Assembly: GCA_028023455.1 (NCBI GenBank)
Contig: JAQFVV010006245.1
Location: 7,979,154 to 8,043,153 of the forward strand
Reading direction: 5' to 3'
DNA: 64,000 nucleotides
Origin: Epiperipatus broadwayi
Taxonomy: Eukaryota > Onychophora > Udeonychophora > Euonychophora > Peripatidae
This document shows positions 34,740 to 46,290 of the stretch, in pieces; within the stretch, counting starts at the first letter, position 1; every line of letters starts with the position of its first letter. Below the pieces are notes generated by a model that worked only from the letters and a program-made list of their open reading frames with translations, had not been told where the DNA came from and did not search any database. The position numbers were made by a program, and so were the translations under genes.

Positions 34740-37700
34740 TTATGTTTCAAAGCAAAACTTTATTGAATCTAAAAAGTTACAGAGTCACATCTAGTACTAC
34801 ATTGATTTGTTACAAATGCAAAACAAATTACAACTTTCAGTATATAAGTCTTTATCATTTCTGCATACTTTCTTTCTTGTTTTTAAATTTGGTCCTCTAT
34901 TTAGTTCAGTTTATGCTTGCATCTCTTTGAAGTTGGAAAAAAATGCTGATGTTGAAAATGTCATCATCTATCATATTGGACTTTATATTTTATAGACTGG
35001 ATCTTTGTTTCAAGTGTGACCATGTGGCTGCAAACACATCTGGTTGAGCTAGGATGCTGTCTCTTTTTCTGAACAGTTCTAGTTTTATTGAAAAGGTTTC
35101 TGGGTGGCGTCGAGAGTTATTAGCAAGTGCAAAAGTGCATCTGGTACACCAGTAGGCATAAAGGCTATATGTTGCTGCACGAATAGCAGGGATGTTGCCT
35201 TTTTTAAATTTATTTATTATTTCATCAATTGAAATGATGGCCTTTCTGTATATGGTAAACATTGTGTGACGTATTGTTTTTAGGGCTCTGCAGGAACGAA
35301 GAAAATGATCTTGTGTCTCTTCTTCTCTATGACATAGCCCACACATGGGTTCTATATTTGTATAGAATCTATGAAATCTAAGGAAATGTGTTGTGTGTAG
35401 AGCATTTAGATTAAGCTTAAGTAGAAAATCAAATAATTTTGGTTCTAATGACCATTTTCTGAATTGTTGCAGTAGTTGCCTGTTGTCTATCCCAAGAACT
35501 TATGGATGTAGATTAGGTGTCTGGTTTGGGTATAGTATATTATAAATGTCCCAGTATGTAGTATACTTGTTGTCATTATTGAGTGATATTTTGTTGTATA
35601 TTGGCTTGAGTTCTTCAATCAATATGGATATATATCCATATGAAGGGGGTGGTCTGTCTGTGGGTATTATACTGATTACACACTCCAGGTCTGGAAATCT
35701 TTTTATGGTTGCTGTTATTAGATTTACTGATTTCTGTGTGTAAAAAACATTGATTGTATGAAGTCCAAGTCCATTGTTATGTGGTGGTCTGCTCAGATTT
35801 TTTATAGAGATTGCCACTGTCTTTCTCTTCCATATTAGTTTGTTATAGATTGATGAGATTTTAGATATGAATGTTTTTGCAAATTTGATTATAGGTGTGT
35901 AGTAGGTAATTTTTGTGATTATAAGTTGATTAAATAGTGCCACCTTTGCGTATATTGACAGGTATGACTTTTCAAGTGAGGCTGTGCTTTTTTCAGCATC
36001 TTTTTTTTTAATTTATTTTGAATTTTTTGTCTCATTCCATTGGTTCCAAGGTAGAATGGGAAACCAAGGAAACAGATGATTTACCATTAAACATCTCTGT
36101 ACAGTGCTTGCCTGTGTATATTGACCATGCAGCAGTTTTATTTGTGTTAATTTTTAAATTAAAATGTGAGGTATAATTCTTGATTATCTCTTGTAATATG
36201 GGGAGGTTCTTTTTAGAGGGGAGGAAAATGGTTACTTCATCCATATAGGCTATGCATGATATATTTAAAGCAGTGTTTGGGATTTGAATGCCTTTTATTT
36301 TTTTCTGTATCTCTATTAATAGAGGATTTATATATATTGTAAAGAGTAAGGCACTGAGGGGAGATCCTTGTGGGATGGATTGACTCGGTCTGAAGGCTGG
36401 TGAATTTTTTCCATTCAATGTGATGTGAATTTCATGTCTGAGTAGCAGATTGGCTATTATATATAGTATGAATGGAGGTATTGTTGCTTTTTTCAGCACA
36501 TTTAATAATTTGGCTATAGGCACTGAGTCAAATGCTGCCTCAATGTCTAGTTGAACTATAATTGGTGCATATTTCTTTTTTTAACTACTTCAATTATTGT
36601 TTTGTACATTAAGGCACCCTGGCCAATGAATGATCCTTTTTTGGCATATTGTGCTGATGATAACACAGGGAGTATGTGTTGTTCTATTTTCTCCTTTATT
36701 ACTCTTTCAAGAATTTTTATTCCTAAAGGTCCCATTGAAATTGGTCGTAGATTAGATAAAGATGATATTGCTGTTGGTTTTTTGTTAAATGGAATCATTG
36801 CAATTGGATATAGACTTTGTATGTTGCAAATTTTTTGGGATATGTAATTGGCTAGATCACACAGGTATTTGGCTGTGAAGTGACTAAAATGTTTGAACAC
36901 AAATTTGGGAATTCCTTGTGGTCCTGGGTGACATGTTTTTGTTATTGTTGCAAGTTGAAATACAATGTCAGTTGTTTTTATTGGAGTGTTTGTTTCAGCG
37001 TCTCCAAATATGTCTTCATTTGGTATGTACACTCTTTGTTTTTGCAGTTTTTTTTAAAGTGTTGATATATTAGGTTTATCATGTTATGTCCAGCTGTTAT
37101 AGAGCCATCTATTTCAAGTGCCAGAGGCACTCTGACTGTGGATGGGTATCCTAGTGCCCACTGTATATATGCTCTGGTCCAAGTGTGTTGTTGTGTAAGG
37201 TATATTTTTTTTCTTTTTTATTGCTACATATTGCTTTAGTGTGTTGCATGTATTGTTGTACATTTCTGTAAGTTTTTTAATTTGTGTTTGATTATCTGTA
37301 GTTGGTCTGGAAATGGTTATTGTTTTATGTAGTTCATCTGCCAAAGCTAATAATATGGTGGGGGGTGTTGAATTGCAAGTAATATGATTGATGTTGAAAG
37401 AAAGTATATTGGTGAATGCTATATACTTTTGTACTGGATCAAGTGACATGTTTTGAAGTTTTTGGAGCATTATATATGTTTCTGAATATAGGAATTCATT
37501 TGTTTGTGCTGGAAGAGGTATTTTCATAGTCTTTTGAAGGGCTATTGTTGTATTCTGTATTTTTGTTAGGTCGAGGGTGATGAACTGGGCAGCATGATCT
37601 GAGATTATAGATGGACAGAGTTCAAGATTAAAATAATGATGTAACATTGGTGAGTAGAAACACAAATCAATAAGTGACTTATATCTATTGTTATTAAAAG

Positions 37701-37954
37701 ATATTGAGTTTGATGGGAGAAATCCCTCAGCACTCATAAATGGGATTGTTATTTGATGGATCCATTTGGTGACAAAAGTTTGGTAGGTCATGTTGAAATC
37801 TCCCAGGAGTATTATGGGATTTGGTGTTGCTGGAAGCATTGAATTTATTGTTGCTATTATTCTGGAGATGATGACAGGGCCTGGTGGTATATAGACAAAT
37901 ACTAGGTTAAGTGTGATACTTTTATTATGGAGTGTTATTATGATAAGATTAGAG
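34740..37954 (-). mobile_element. APE-type LINE, copy A (5'-truncated)
   Basis: On the minus strand the element starts within the endonuclease domain at about 37954, right at a trinucleotide tract. It continues through RT to a C-terminal zinc knuckle and ends in a trinucleotide tail at 34739. The 5' truncation lies just before the LNLVFVYIPPG stretch of the endonuclease. The clade (for example Tx1/L1-like against R1/Jockey-like) is not settled by eye; the RT-zinc-knuckle C-terminus excludes RTE. Confidence 0.8.
34990..37954 (-). pseudogene. LINE copy A endonuclease-reverse transcriptase relic
   Basis: From the 5' end, 37839-37114 is the APE endonuclease C-terminal half (ILLGDFNMTYQTF, KSLIDLCF, IISDHAAQFITLDL). 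37032-36556 is the RT entry (TCHPGPQGIPKFVFKH, LSNLRPISMGPLGIKILERV). Near 36551-36032 is motif A (VQLDIEAAFDSV, intact), motif B (SIPQGSPLSALLFTIYINPL) and motif C (CIAYMDEVTIF, where the second Asp of YMDD is Glu). 35943-35500 is the thumb/linker (NGLGLHTINVF, YTTYWDIYNIL). 35346-34990 holds a C-x2-C-x8-H-x4-C knuckle (CGLCHREEETQDHFLRSC) and ends SHLKQRSSL. Frame breaks and the altered motif C indicate it is dead. Confidence 0.85.
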
Positions 37955-37966
37955 TCATCATCATCA

Positions 37967-38064
<98 letters not shown>
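37955..38064. repeat. (TCA)5(TTA)n(GTA)n tract between LINE copies A and B
   Basis: A pure trinucleotide tract in three blocks: TCA/ATC (37955-37970), ATT (to about 38008), AGT (to 38064). It is at once the 3' tail of copy B and the sequence against which copy A is 5'-truncated. Confidence 0.95.
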
Positions 38065-38065
<1 letters not shown>

Positions 38066-40983
38066 TTCTAAAAGGTTATACAAGTTACATTTGACACATA
38101 GTTCTTACATATAAATTGGTTTCACAAAACTGCATATGTACAAAGATTTGATCAGTAACTGTATGCGTTATCAAACTAGAAGTATCTAAGAAAAAAAACA
38201 GTTCATAAAAACAATGATGATCACTCAATCATATGATAATATTCAATTAGATATACTTCAATTAAATTAAAGCAGGAATGCATCTAGTTTTTGTCAGTTG
38301 GCTTTAGAACTGGCACAAGGATCCATGTTAGATATAGTTTTCTTTTTTGTTAGTGCTTTTATATAAGTTCTTGTATATTCCAGGTGTCAATGTACTTAGA
38401 TTGATCTGTAATCTTCATGTCTCTTTCACGTATGGTTTGCAGCTTATTTCTGAACATGTTTGGATATCTTCTGGGGTTATAATTGTATATGAAATTACAC
38501 CTTGTACACCATAAGGCATAGAGTAAAAAAGTGCAGATTCTTATTTCAGCAAAGATACCCCTTTTAAAAGAGTCAAAAAGGGTTTTCATATTGATTTTTT
38601 TATCCTTGAGTGAAGTGCTAATAATTTCACGAATGTTTTCTAGACTTGAGCATGAGTAAAAAAGGTGGTTTTGTGTCTCCGAGTCCCTATGGAAAAGATT
38701 ACATATATCACCTATATCTTTATAGTTTCTTTGATATTTCAAAAAGTGTTGTGTAGGTAGTGAGTCTAGATTTATCTTTAGGAGAAAGTCAAAATATTTT
38801 GGTTCAAGTGACCATAGTTTGAATTTGCGACATAATTGTTTATTATTAATATGAAGTGGAGTTTGTACATCATCTTGATTTGGATGTAGAAGTTGATAAA
38901 CTTCCCAATATTTATATTTAGCTTGTGGTTGTTTAAAGTTAAGAGTGTGAATTGTTAATAATGGTGTAAGTAGTGTGTTCAGATATCCTTGGAGAGGAGG
39001 TGGTCTGTCTGTAGTGGTAATCTTGGCAGCAATTTCTAAATATGGGAATTTTTGTGCACATGTAGATATTATGTTCAATGTTTTTCGTATCCTGAAGACA
39101 TGTATTGAGTGAAGGCCAAGGCCATTTTGTGAAAGGGGTTTTCTTAGGCGTTTTATTGATATTGAAATAATCTTTTTTTCCCAGAATAATTTTCTGCATA
39201 AGGAGTCTATTTTATTTGTAAATGCCTTGGTATAAATGATTGGTGGAGTAAAATAAGAGATTTTTGTACTCACTAGCATGTTAAGCAAGGCCATTTTTGT
39301 ATATATAGAGAGGTAGGCTTTGGAGAGTGAATTTACAGTCTTTTCCACTTTCTCTATCAAATTTTTTTGTATGAGCAATCTCATAGGTGAATGTCGTAAA
39401 TAAAAGTTGAACCCAAGAAATGCGCTTGGTCTACCTTTGAAAACTTTAGTAATGCTATTACTGGTGAAGATCTGCCATGCACATGATTTCTCCATATTAA
39501 ATGTTAGCTTGTCTTCTTTTGTAAAATTATTAAGTATCTTAAGAAGTTTTGGAATTTGTTTTTGAGATGATAGAAATATTGCTATATCATCCATATATGC
39601 GATACATGAGATGTTGTCATTGATGGTAGGCACGTAGATTCCTGAAAATTCATTTTCTATTATTTTTATAAGAGGGTTGATATAGGCAGTGAACAGTAAG
39701 GCACTGAGAGATGAGCCCTGAGGAATGGACTGATGTGGCACTATTGGTGGTGAAGTTTTCCCATTTAGTGAAACATAAATCTCACGGTTTAAAAGCAAGT
39801 TAGCAAGAAAGTTTAGATATATGTTTGAAACTGAGTATTTTTTCAGAGTTTTAAGAAGAGTACTGATGGAAATCATGTCAAAAGCGGCTTCAATAGCTAG
39901 TTGAATAACAACTGGACTGTATTTTTTAATTATCTCTAACTGTTTCTATAGTTGACTTGAATAGAAAGGCTGCCTGTCATGTTGAGGATTCTTTTTTGGA
40001 AAATTGGATTTTTGATAGGTTTGGCAAAATGAATGGCTCTATTTTATCTTTTATCACTGATTCTATTATCTTTATGCCAAGGGAGCACATTGAAATTGGA
40101 CGTAGGTTAGTGGTATTTGAGATTGTTTCTTTTTCATGAATGGCACAAGCATAATTTGATTTAAGCCCTGTATTTTATAGATGTCTTTAGTGAGGTAGGA
40201 GACTAGGTTAAGCATATATTGTGCAGCGATTTTATCAATATGTTTGTATACAAACTTGGGAATTCCATCTATGCCAGGATGACATGAATCTGGCATCACT
40301 TCTATTTTTTTAATGAAGTCTTTAAAGAAATTTTAAATTCATTTTCTGATCTATCTTGTTAAAAGGCTATTAGACTTGGAGAGCTTACCCTCTGGAATTT
40401 TTCTCTATACAATATGTAAAGCCGCTCCAACATAAAATCTCCATAGACAATTTCAGTTTGAACTTTAATAGCTGCTGGGACTCACATCTGGGAGGGGTGG
40501 CCTAGCACCCATCTAATGAAGTGTCCAGTATACATGTGTGGCTTACTTAAATATAACTTTTTCTTTTTAATGGAGATATATTCTTTAAGCTGGTTTGTTA
40601 ACTCTTGATATTTCTTCTTTAAAGCCATTAGACAGGGATGATCGAGATTTGATTGAGAAGTGCCAATAATTTTTTATAGGTATCATCCATAAGCTTTAGT
40701 AGTTTTGTTGGGGATGTTGTTGTCCTGGTAAGATGATCAATATTAAATGAAAGCAGGTTAGTAAAAGCACACCATGCTTGGACTGGATCCATTGAAATAT
40801 TTTTCAACTTGTGAAGATATATGTATACTTCTAAGAAAAGATATTCTGGTGTGCGTGATGGTAGTAGAACTCTGATGGTTCTTCCTGTATTAATTGTTGT
40901 TCTATTATCAAAATTAATTTCCAGTGACACTAAAACAGCTGCATGATCAGAGAGGGGGGAATTCTTTAATTGAATGCATATCA

Positions 40984-40985
<2 letters not shown>
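38065..40985 (-). mobile_element. APE-type LINE, copy B (5'-truncated)
   Basis: Same architecture and orientation as copy A but a different subfamily; by eye the RT proteins are roughly half identical. On the minus strand it begins near 40985, right at the (ATT)n tract and just before the endonuclease SDHAA motif, and ends in the trinucleotide tract at 38064. Confidence 0.82.
38359..40985 (-). pseudogene. LINE copy B endonuclease-reverse transcriptase relic
   Basis: The 5' portion at 40985-40640 carries NSPLSDHAAVLVSLEI (end of the APE domain) and a linker with SMDPVQAWCAFTNLLSFNID. 40299-40072 has CHPGIDGIPKFVYKH, the RT entry. A 505-codon open frame at 39876-38359 then holds SIPQGSSLSALLFTAYINPL (motif B), CIAYMDDIAIFL (motif C, intact YMDD), GLGLHSIHVF, YKYWEVYQLL and the knuckle CNLFHRDSETQNHLFYSC, in which the second Cys is Phe. 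It ends DTWNIQELI. Motif A, just upstream in the same frame, reads QLAIEAAFD, so the catalytic Asp is Ala. The long uninterrupted frame suggests it is younger than copy A. Confidence 0.88.
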
Positions 40986-41050
<65 letters not shown>

Positions 41051-41081
41051 GTTGTTGTTGTTGTTGTTATTATTATTATTA

Positions 41082-41113
<32 letters not shown>

Positions 41114-41114
41114 T
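40986..41114. repeat. (ATT)n tract with (GTT)6 insert
   Basis: About 129 bases of trinucleotides, broken by GTT units at 41051-41068 and a single ATC. It abuts the 5' end of LINE copy B. Confidence 0.95.
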
Positions 41115-41240
41115 AAACTTAATAATATTTTTTTCACTTTTTTTTTTTTTTGGTGGTCAATCTTTATTGCTTTTCTACAATGTTCTTTTTTTTTCTTTGT
41201 TAAAAAATAAAAAACAGACATGTATTTCTTAAAGTAAAAT
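41115..41240 (-). mobile_element. Possible LINE 3' end fragment beside the last exon
   Basis: By the pattern of copies A and B, the (ATT)n tract at 40986-41114 should be the 3' tail of another antisense LINE, whose last bases would be this sequence. On the minus strand it holds AATAAAGATT (41160-41169) and A-rich runs before the tail. No coding is left, so this is inferred from position. Confidence 0.35.
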
Positions 41241-41261
41241 GCTTTTTTTTTTTCTTTTCAG

Positions 41262-41322
41262 ACATAAAATTGTTCCTAGGATAATTGATAAAAAATTTCT
41301 TGAAGCATTAGATGGACATTAA
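41262..41322 (+). CDS. SLC4A11: SLC4A11-like transporter, terminal coding exon with stop
   Basis: A short exon of one base plus twenty codons. It completes Arg from the previous exon, then reads HKIVPRIIDKKFLEALDGH and stops at TAA (41320-41322). The pattern 'PIR-x-x-(L/I)-(V/L)P-x-II-x-K-(Y/F)L-x-x-(L/M)D' is the expected C-terminal end of SLC4A11-type proteins, and the tail is very short after LD, as in that branch and unlike the longer AE/NBC tails. It was found because the phase and the sequence both fit the exon ending at 22985. The acceptor is the pyrimidine tract at 41241-41259 ending CAG (41259-41261). The 18.3-kb intron before it is filled with antisense LINE sequence that ends within a few tens of bases of this acceptor. 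Confidence 0.88.
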
Positions 41323-41522
41323 CTATGTAATTCTTCTTTGAATCAGGGTTTATTAAAAGTTAATATATATATATGCAAATTACCCACAATATAAAAATTA
41401 GTTGAGGGTTGATTTTTTTTTCGCAATAATAATTTGATGGCAACAAAAATCTAGACAAGGCCATGGTGATATCTTTTCATGCAAATCTGTGATGTCAATA
41501 AAGTTTACAACAAAGAGAAGAA
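41323..41522 (+). other. SLC4A11-like 3' UTR (probable)
   Basis: This is the sequence directly after the TAA stop up to about 20 bases beyond the first good polyadenylation hexamer. There is no open frame. The true cleavage site is not visible, and a second AATAAA at 41641-41646 could extend the UTR. Confidence 0.55.
41497..41502 (+). terminator. Polyadenylation signal AATAAA
   Basis: A canonical AATAAA lies 175 bases after the stop codon, followed by a T-rich stretch (41529-41545). AATAAA is frequent by chance in such AT-rich DNA, so the position after a real stop codon is the main support. Confidence 0.5.
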
Positions 41523-42761
41523 AGAAATGTAAAGGATTTTTTTTATAAGTTCGTTTCTTAGATTATATTAGATCTTTTTTTCCTAAGAACAATTCAGTAG
41601 GCCAGAATCATTAAATCTTGGGACAAATTTGATTGTTGTGAATAAACGCGGGAAAAAATGCTGAATGTTCAATGATTTTGTATTTTTCCATTTAAGTATT
41701 ATTTTTACTTTTCAGATTACCTGTAATTTAGGAGTTTATTATTATTCTAATTTATGTGGATTATATTTGTAGATTAACAAATTATTAATGAAGCACAATA
41801 TGAAAAGGAAAACTGTAAAATGAATTTGTAAATACAATATAAATAGATGTATATCCTAATGTATAAAAAATATTTTTGTAATGGCTTTTAGAGAATATAT
41901 AATTGTTATATACATAATGTTCTTTATCTGGAGTTACTTTTCTCTTCTGGAGAATTCTAAATATTTATTATATGAAATGGTATTTAAGAATTTTAATAAT
42001 AATAGATATTTTTTAAAATAATTATCTGCTGCTTGATATTAAACTGAGATTTTATATGTATATGTGAATGTGTCAGCAGCAAATTCTTATAGACCAATCT
42101 ACTGCAATATTTTGCAGTTATGGTAAAATTAAATTTTAAAAAAAAGAAATCAAAAAAACATTATGTGTATATATAAGTTGACAAATATATATTAAATCTC
42201 TACTCAATTTAAATTGATTTTTATCAGGTTTCAGTTTTTAAAAAAGGAAACATGGCACACGATATTTATCAGATTATCTGTAACTAAGATAAACCATTTG
42301 ACATTTTTTGTTAATAAATGTATGTATAAAATTTTTGAAATGAAAATGTAGCCAAAACAAGCTTTCTTTGATTTAATTTTAATCTTAATATGATTGGAAT
42401 AATAAAAAATATGTCTTGTCTTATACCTTTAAACAAAGAATACCGGTAATTGATTTGATTTTTCATATTATAATAAACAATTTGGAAGATTAAAAGAAAT
42501 CAATTTTTCTACAGTATCGGTTAATAAAGTATATATATATTGTAAAGAAGAAAAATATACCATCTTATATTTATTTATTTCAATTCTAATTTCTTTATTT
42601 TTATTTTTTTGAGAATTTTCTATGTCAGTTTTTTTCTTTTTTCTTTTTAATTGTATATATATGCTATATATTTGTATATATGCACGTGAATTATCATGAT
42701 TAATAATAAGTATTATAACTGAAATATACTTATGTCGTTATTTATTTTTTCACTTCATAAC
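41523..42761. other. Downstream of the SLC4A11-like gene
   Basis: AT-rich sequence after the first poly(A) signal, including a second AATAAA at 41641. No further exon or element is recognised. Confidence 0.45.
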
Positions 42762-42842
42762 ATCGGCCGGGAGGCGAACCCACAACCGTTTGCAACCAAC
42801 TACTTGCTTGCAAGGCGGTTGCGATGACCTCTCGGCTAACTA
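42762..42842 (-). repeat. tRNA-like sequence with boxes A and B
   Basis: On the minus strand TAGCCGAGAGG (42838-42828) fits the box A consensus exactly and GGTTCGCCTCC (42780-42770) fits box B closely, with tRNA-like spacing. CTTGCAA sits where an anticodon loop (TGC, Ala-like) would be. The acceptor, D and anticodon stems do not pair properly, so it is a tRNA-derived repeat or a pseudogene and not a functional tRNA. It stands out as G+C-rich in very AT-rich DNA. Confidence 0.5.
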
Positions 42843-44125
42843 TTTTCACACTATTTTGAGTAATAATATGTGAAAAAGAAAATGTGTTTCATATAAGATC
42901 ATATATGGTCTATTAAATTTTTAAACTCCATCAATAGTTAGGAACATTTATTGGTAGTTATATGTGTATATATATAAATATGCATATGTACATCTATTCA
43001 TATTGTTAGTCTCATGGTATCTCAAAATTTTATTCCACTGATATAGGATGTCTATATATATGCATGTTTTAAATATAGTATATGATTTATATGGCAATAT
43101 AACACCAGCCCGTTGTTACTTCTAATAATATGATTGATATCAAAATCCAAATTTATATTTTACTAACGTATTTTGAAAATTTTCATATTAATTATTAGTA
43201 AATTAAATAAAAATACCGTTTATTAATTACTCCCAGTATTAGAGTACAAAAGGCAAAAGAATTGCCATATGTTTCATTCCACTTTTTTTTCTTGCCATGA
43301 AAATAATTGTGGTTAAATGGAAGTGTATAATTTTGTAATAAATTAATGATATGACTTATAATGTTTATATATATATGATCAGTGGTAAACATGCAAGAGA
43401 AGAAATAGTGCTTTTTGAAGTAGCATTTTGTAAATTTAAATAATACTAATAAAAAGTCAAATAATGGAAAAAATATTATGAAACAAAATTTTATTTTAAT
43501 AAACTATTATTTTGATAATTTTTTCTTCTTTTTGATGTTTCTATATATTATTAACTCTTACTATCTTTTATACTTTTTTGAACATTGTGTTTGCATATTC
43601 TTTTAGCATTTTGCTTTTTTTTATAAGATCCCAACATTAATATTTCCAATAATTATATACAAACATATTTCATACATGTATGCATAGAATATATAAAAGA
43701 AATTTGACAGAATATTTAGTTATGTAATACCTCATCCTTTATGAAATCGCATTGCATATAGAATATCACCTGCAATACATTCATGAGATCTTAATCTATT
43801 TGTATCTGTCAATTTATAAATATCTATGTCCATACATTTTACAATATTTACATTGTTTAAATTCAATAGTATTGTTGTTTTTAGTCGAAAATGTCCCACT
43901 GGTGGATAAATGCCTTTCCCAATGCATTCCATCACTTTTTATCTTTACATATGCTAGATCTAGATTATGTGAATGTAACAAAACTAATAAGTTCATCATA
44001 CTATCTTTATTTCGTCTTTCTCTTTACATCAACTAATTATTTTCATTATATACTATCTCCCATGTTTACTTGAATTTGAAATTTTAATTCATAGATATTC
44101 ATTACAACTATTATTCTGTTTAAAT

Positions 44126-44188
<63 letters not shown>

Positions 44189-44894
44189 TTTTCATCAATG
44201 CATCCCTCATATCAATTCTGATAAAAACCAAAAGACTTGGATATATATATATACATACTTTTTATAAAACCATGTTTAATAACTTCCAACACATATATTT
44301 TCATAATTATATATAGTATTCTGGATATAATTTATTTAAAATGATCAGTATAGTAAATCAGATTAATTGTTCAGGGATTAAGATAGTCCAAGTATTAATT
44401 TTAATCAATATCAACGTAAGAATTAAATTGTTGGTGACTTTTTTTTCACTAAACAATAAAAAAGCAGTAATTGAGAATATGATATATAGTTTTCCACATG
44501 CATACACAATATTAACAGAATTTGATTAAAATGAAATAGATTTTTTAAGAAAAAAACCCTATGAAAATAAATTTTATAAGGGTGATCATTGTTTTATTAT
44601 ATGATCTCACTTGATCTTATGGTCTTTAGCATTTTCTTTGTATTAAGAATATTCAATATAATAATAAATTCAAAATAATTCATTTGTAGTTAAATAGGAT
44701 TGCTTAAGCTATTGGATATTCATGTATGTTAATATTCAGTTCAGACAATACTAATTTAAAAGTTTTTCAGATGAGTTAATAGCTTTAGCATTATAATGAT
44801 TGCTGATAACTATTAAACTTATAACTTGAATAAATTAACCATTTGATTCTATATTCTCTAATTACAGATTGTTATGATAAGGACTGTTGTGTAG
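42843..44894. other. Intergenic AT-rich sequence
   Basis: No coding supported. It holds the (TG)(TA)n microsatellite at 44127-44186 and short TA runs near 42970 and 44240. Confidence 0.45.
44127..44186. repeat. (TG)n(TA)n microsatellite
   Basis: A few TG units, then about 26 TA units. Confidence 0.95.
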
Positions 44895-44965
44895 GTAAGA
44901 GGTGCCTTTGTGCAAGTTAAATTTTGCACCCCCAGTACCATGAAATAAAATGTGTACATTTAAAC
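44895..44965 (+). repeat. Dispersed repeat unit 1 (TTTGTGCAA type)
   Basis: The run GGTGCCTTTGTGCAAGTTAA, TTTTGCACCCCC, GAAATAAAATGTGTA resembles 53850-53920 (AGTGCATTTGTGCAAAATAA, TTTTAGCCCC, AAAATAAAATTTGTA). It is an unclassified short dispersed repeat. Confidence 0.45.
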
Positions 44966-46290
44966 AAAAAGAATCTATAAAATTTATTTAACTAAATATA
45001 CAGAACAGCAGAACATTAAAAAATTATAATTATTTATACTTTTACGTTTGTATTTACATATTAACTCTCCTATTTTGACAGATGCAAAATAACTTCTAGA
45101 AATTTTTCTCTCTACATGGCAAATAACAATATGATTCCAAAAATTTGTGACTAGATTTGTCTTTAGAAAAATCCTTATTAACTATCTGACTAATAGAATT
45201 TTCAATTAATTTTTATGTTCATAAATTTTTGGCTAAATGCCTGGATCATTAACATTAAAACTCAATGTAAAATCAATATGTCTCTCAGAATTCACAACCT
45301 TCTTCAATTTCTGATGATGTAATCATATTTTCTGTTTTGAATTTTATGTTGTATCCTCAACTAGAGAGATCAAAACAAATGAATATAAATTATTTGCACA
45401 TAGAATAAAAAATATACACAAGACACAATAATCCAATAACAAGAGAAGTAATTTAACATTAGTTTAATGCAAACAATTAATTATATATATAATGAAATTA
45501 ATATATATATATTTGGAATTGCATTTTTACACATAAGAAAAAGTTATATATCTACAAAAACTGACATACTTTGTTGTATAACTTTTATAAAACTGATAAT
45601 ATATACATAATCTTATACATATATATATATATAACATATTTTTCTAATGTTTCGACTTGATTACACAATTCCTCAACTGGGAGGAGGGAACAATATAAGA
45701 TAAGAATGATCTGGAGATTCTATACAGTTCATTATTTATAGCCATGGGATGTTATTCTGAAATACATCTAATGGCAATCCTTTGCTGCTTTTCTTGTTCA
45801 TATGTTTTGCCTCTGTCTGAATGACCTTGCAGCTATGTTCTCCATCACAAAAGAAAAATACAATTTCTTGTTTTTTCTATTTCTTACATATAGCATTGTC
45901 TCTATTATGTTTTCTAGAGTACAGTAGTTATAGCAAGGTTGATATAACTATATTTCATTAGCATTAATTAGGTCAACTCTAACTGGCATGTTAATTAGTT
46001 TGTTAAAAATATTTATTATTTGTTTCAAAAGCTATTAGTTACTTTTATATCTATCATGCATAACTTGCTTTCATTTTCTATTAATAAAATTAACTTCTCA
46101 TATTCATTCAATAAGAAAATATATACACTACATCATGATTTAATTTTTTATATGCTATCTATTTAATCATATAATACATACTATATATTATGCACATGCT
46201 ATATAGTTCAGCATTTAAGGATTAAGAATTTACATTACATTTATTTAAGAGGAGAAATTTTAAATTCTCATACTTCCATTGTTTATTTGA
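44966..46290. other. Intergenic AT-rich sequence
   Basis: Nothing recognised, apart from short (TA)n near 45500 and 45620. Confidence 0.45.

Noticed and set aside
40924-41232. Open frames of poly-Tyr, poly-Leu or poly-Asn (also 34595-34930, 21098-21370, 61787-62040, 60441-60647)
   Set aside because: They are translations of microsatellites. They have no start context or conserved domain, and they overlap in several frames and strands.
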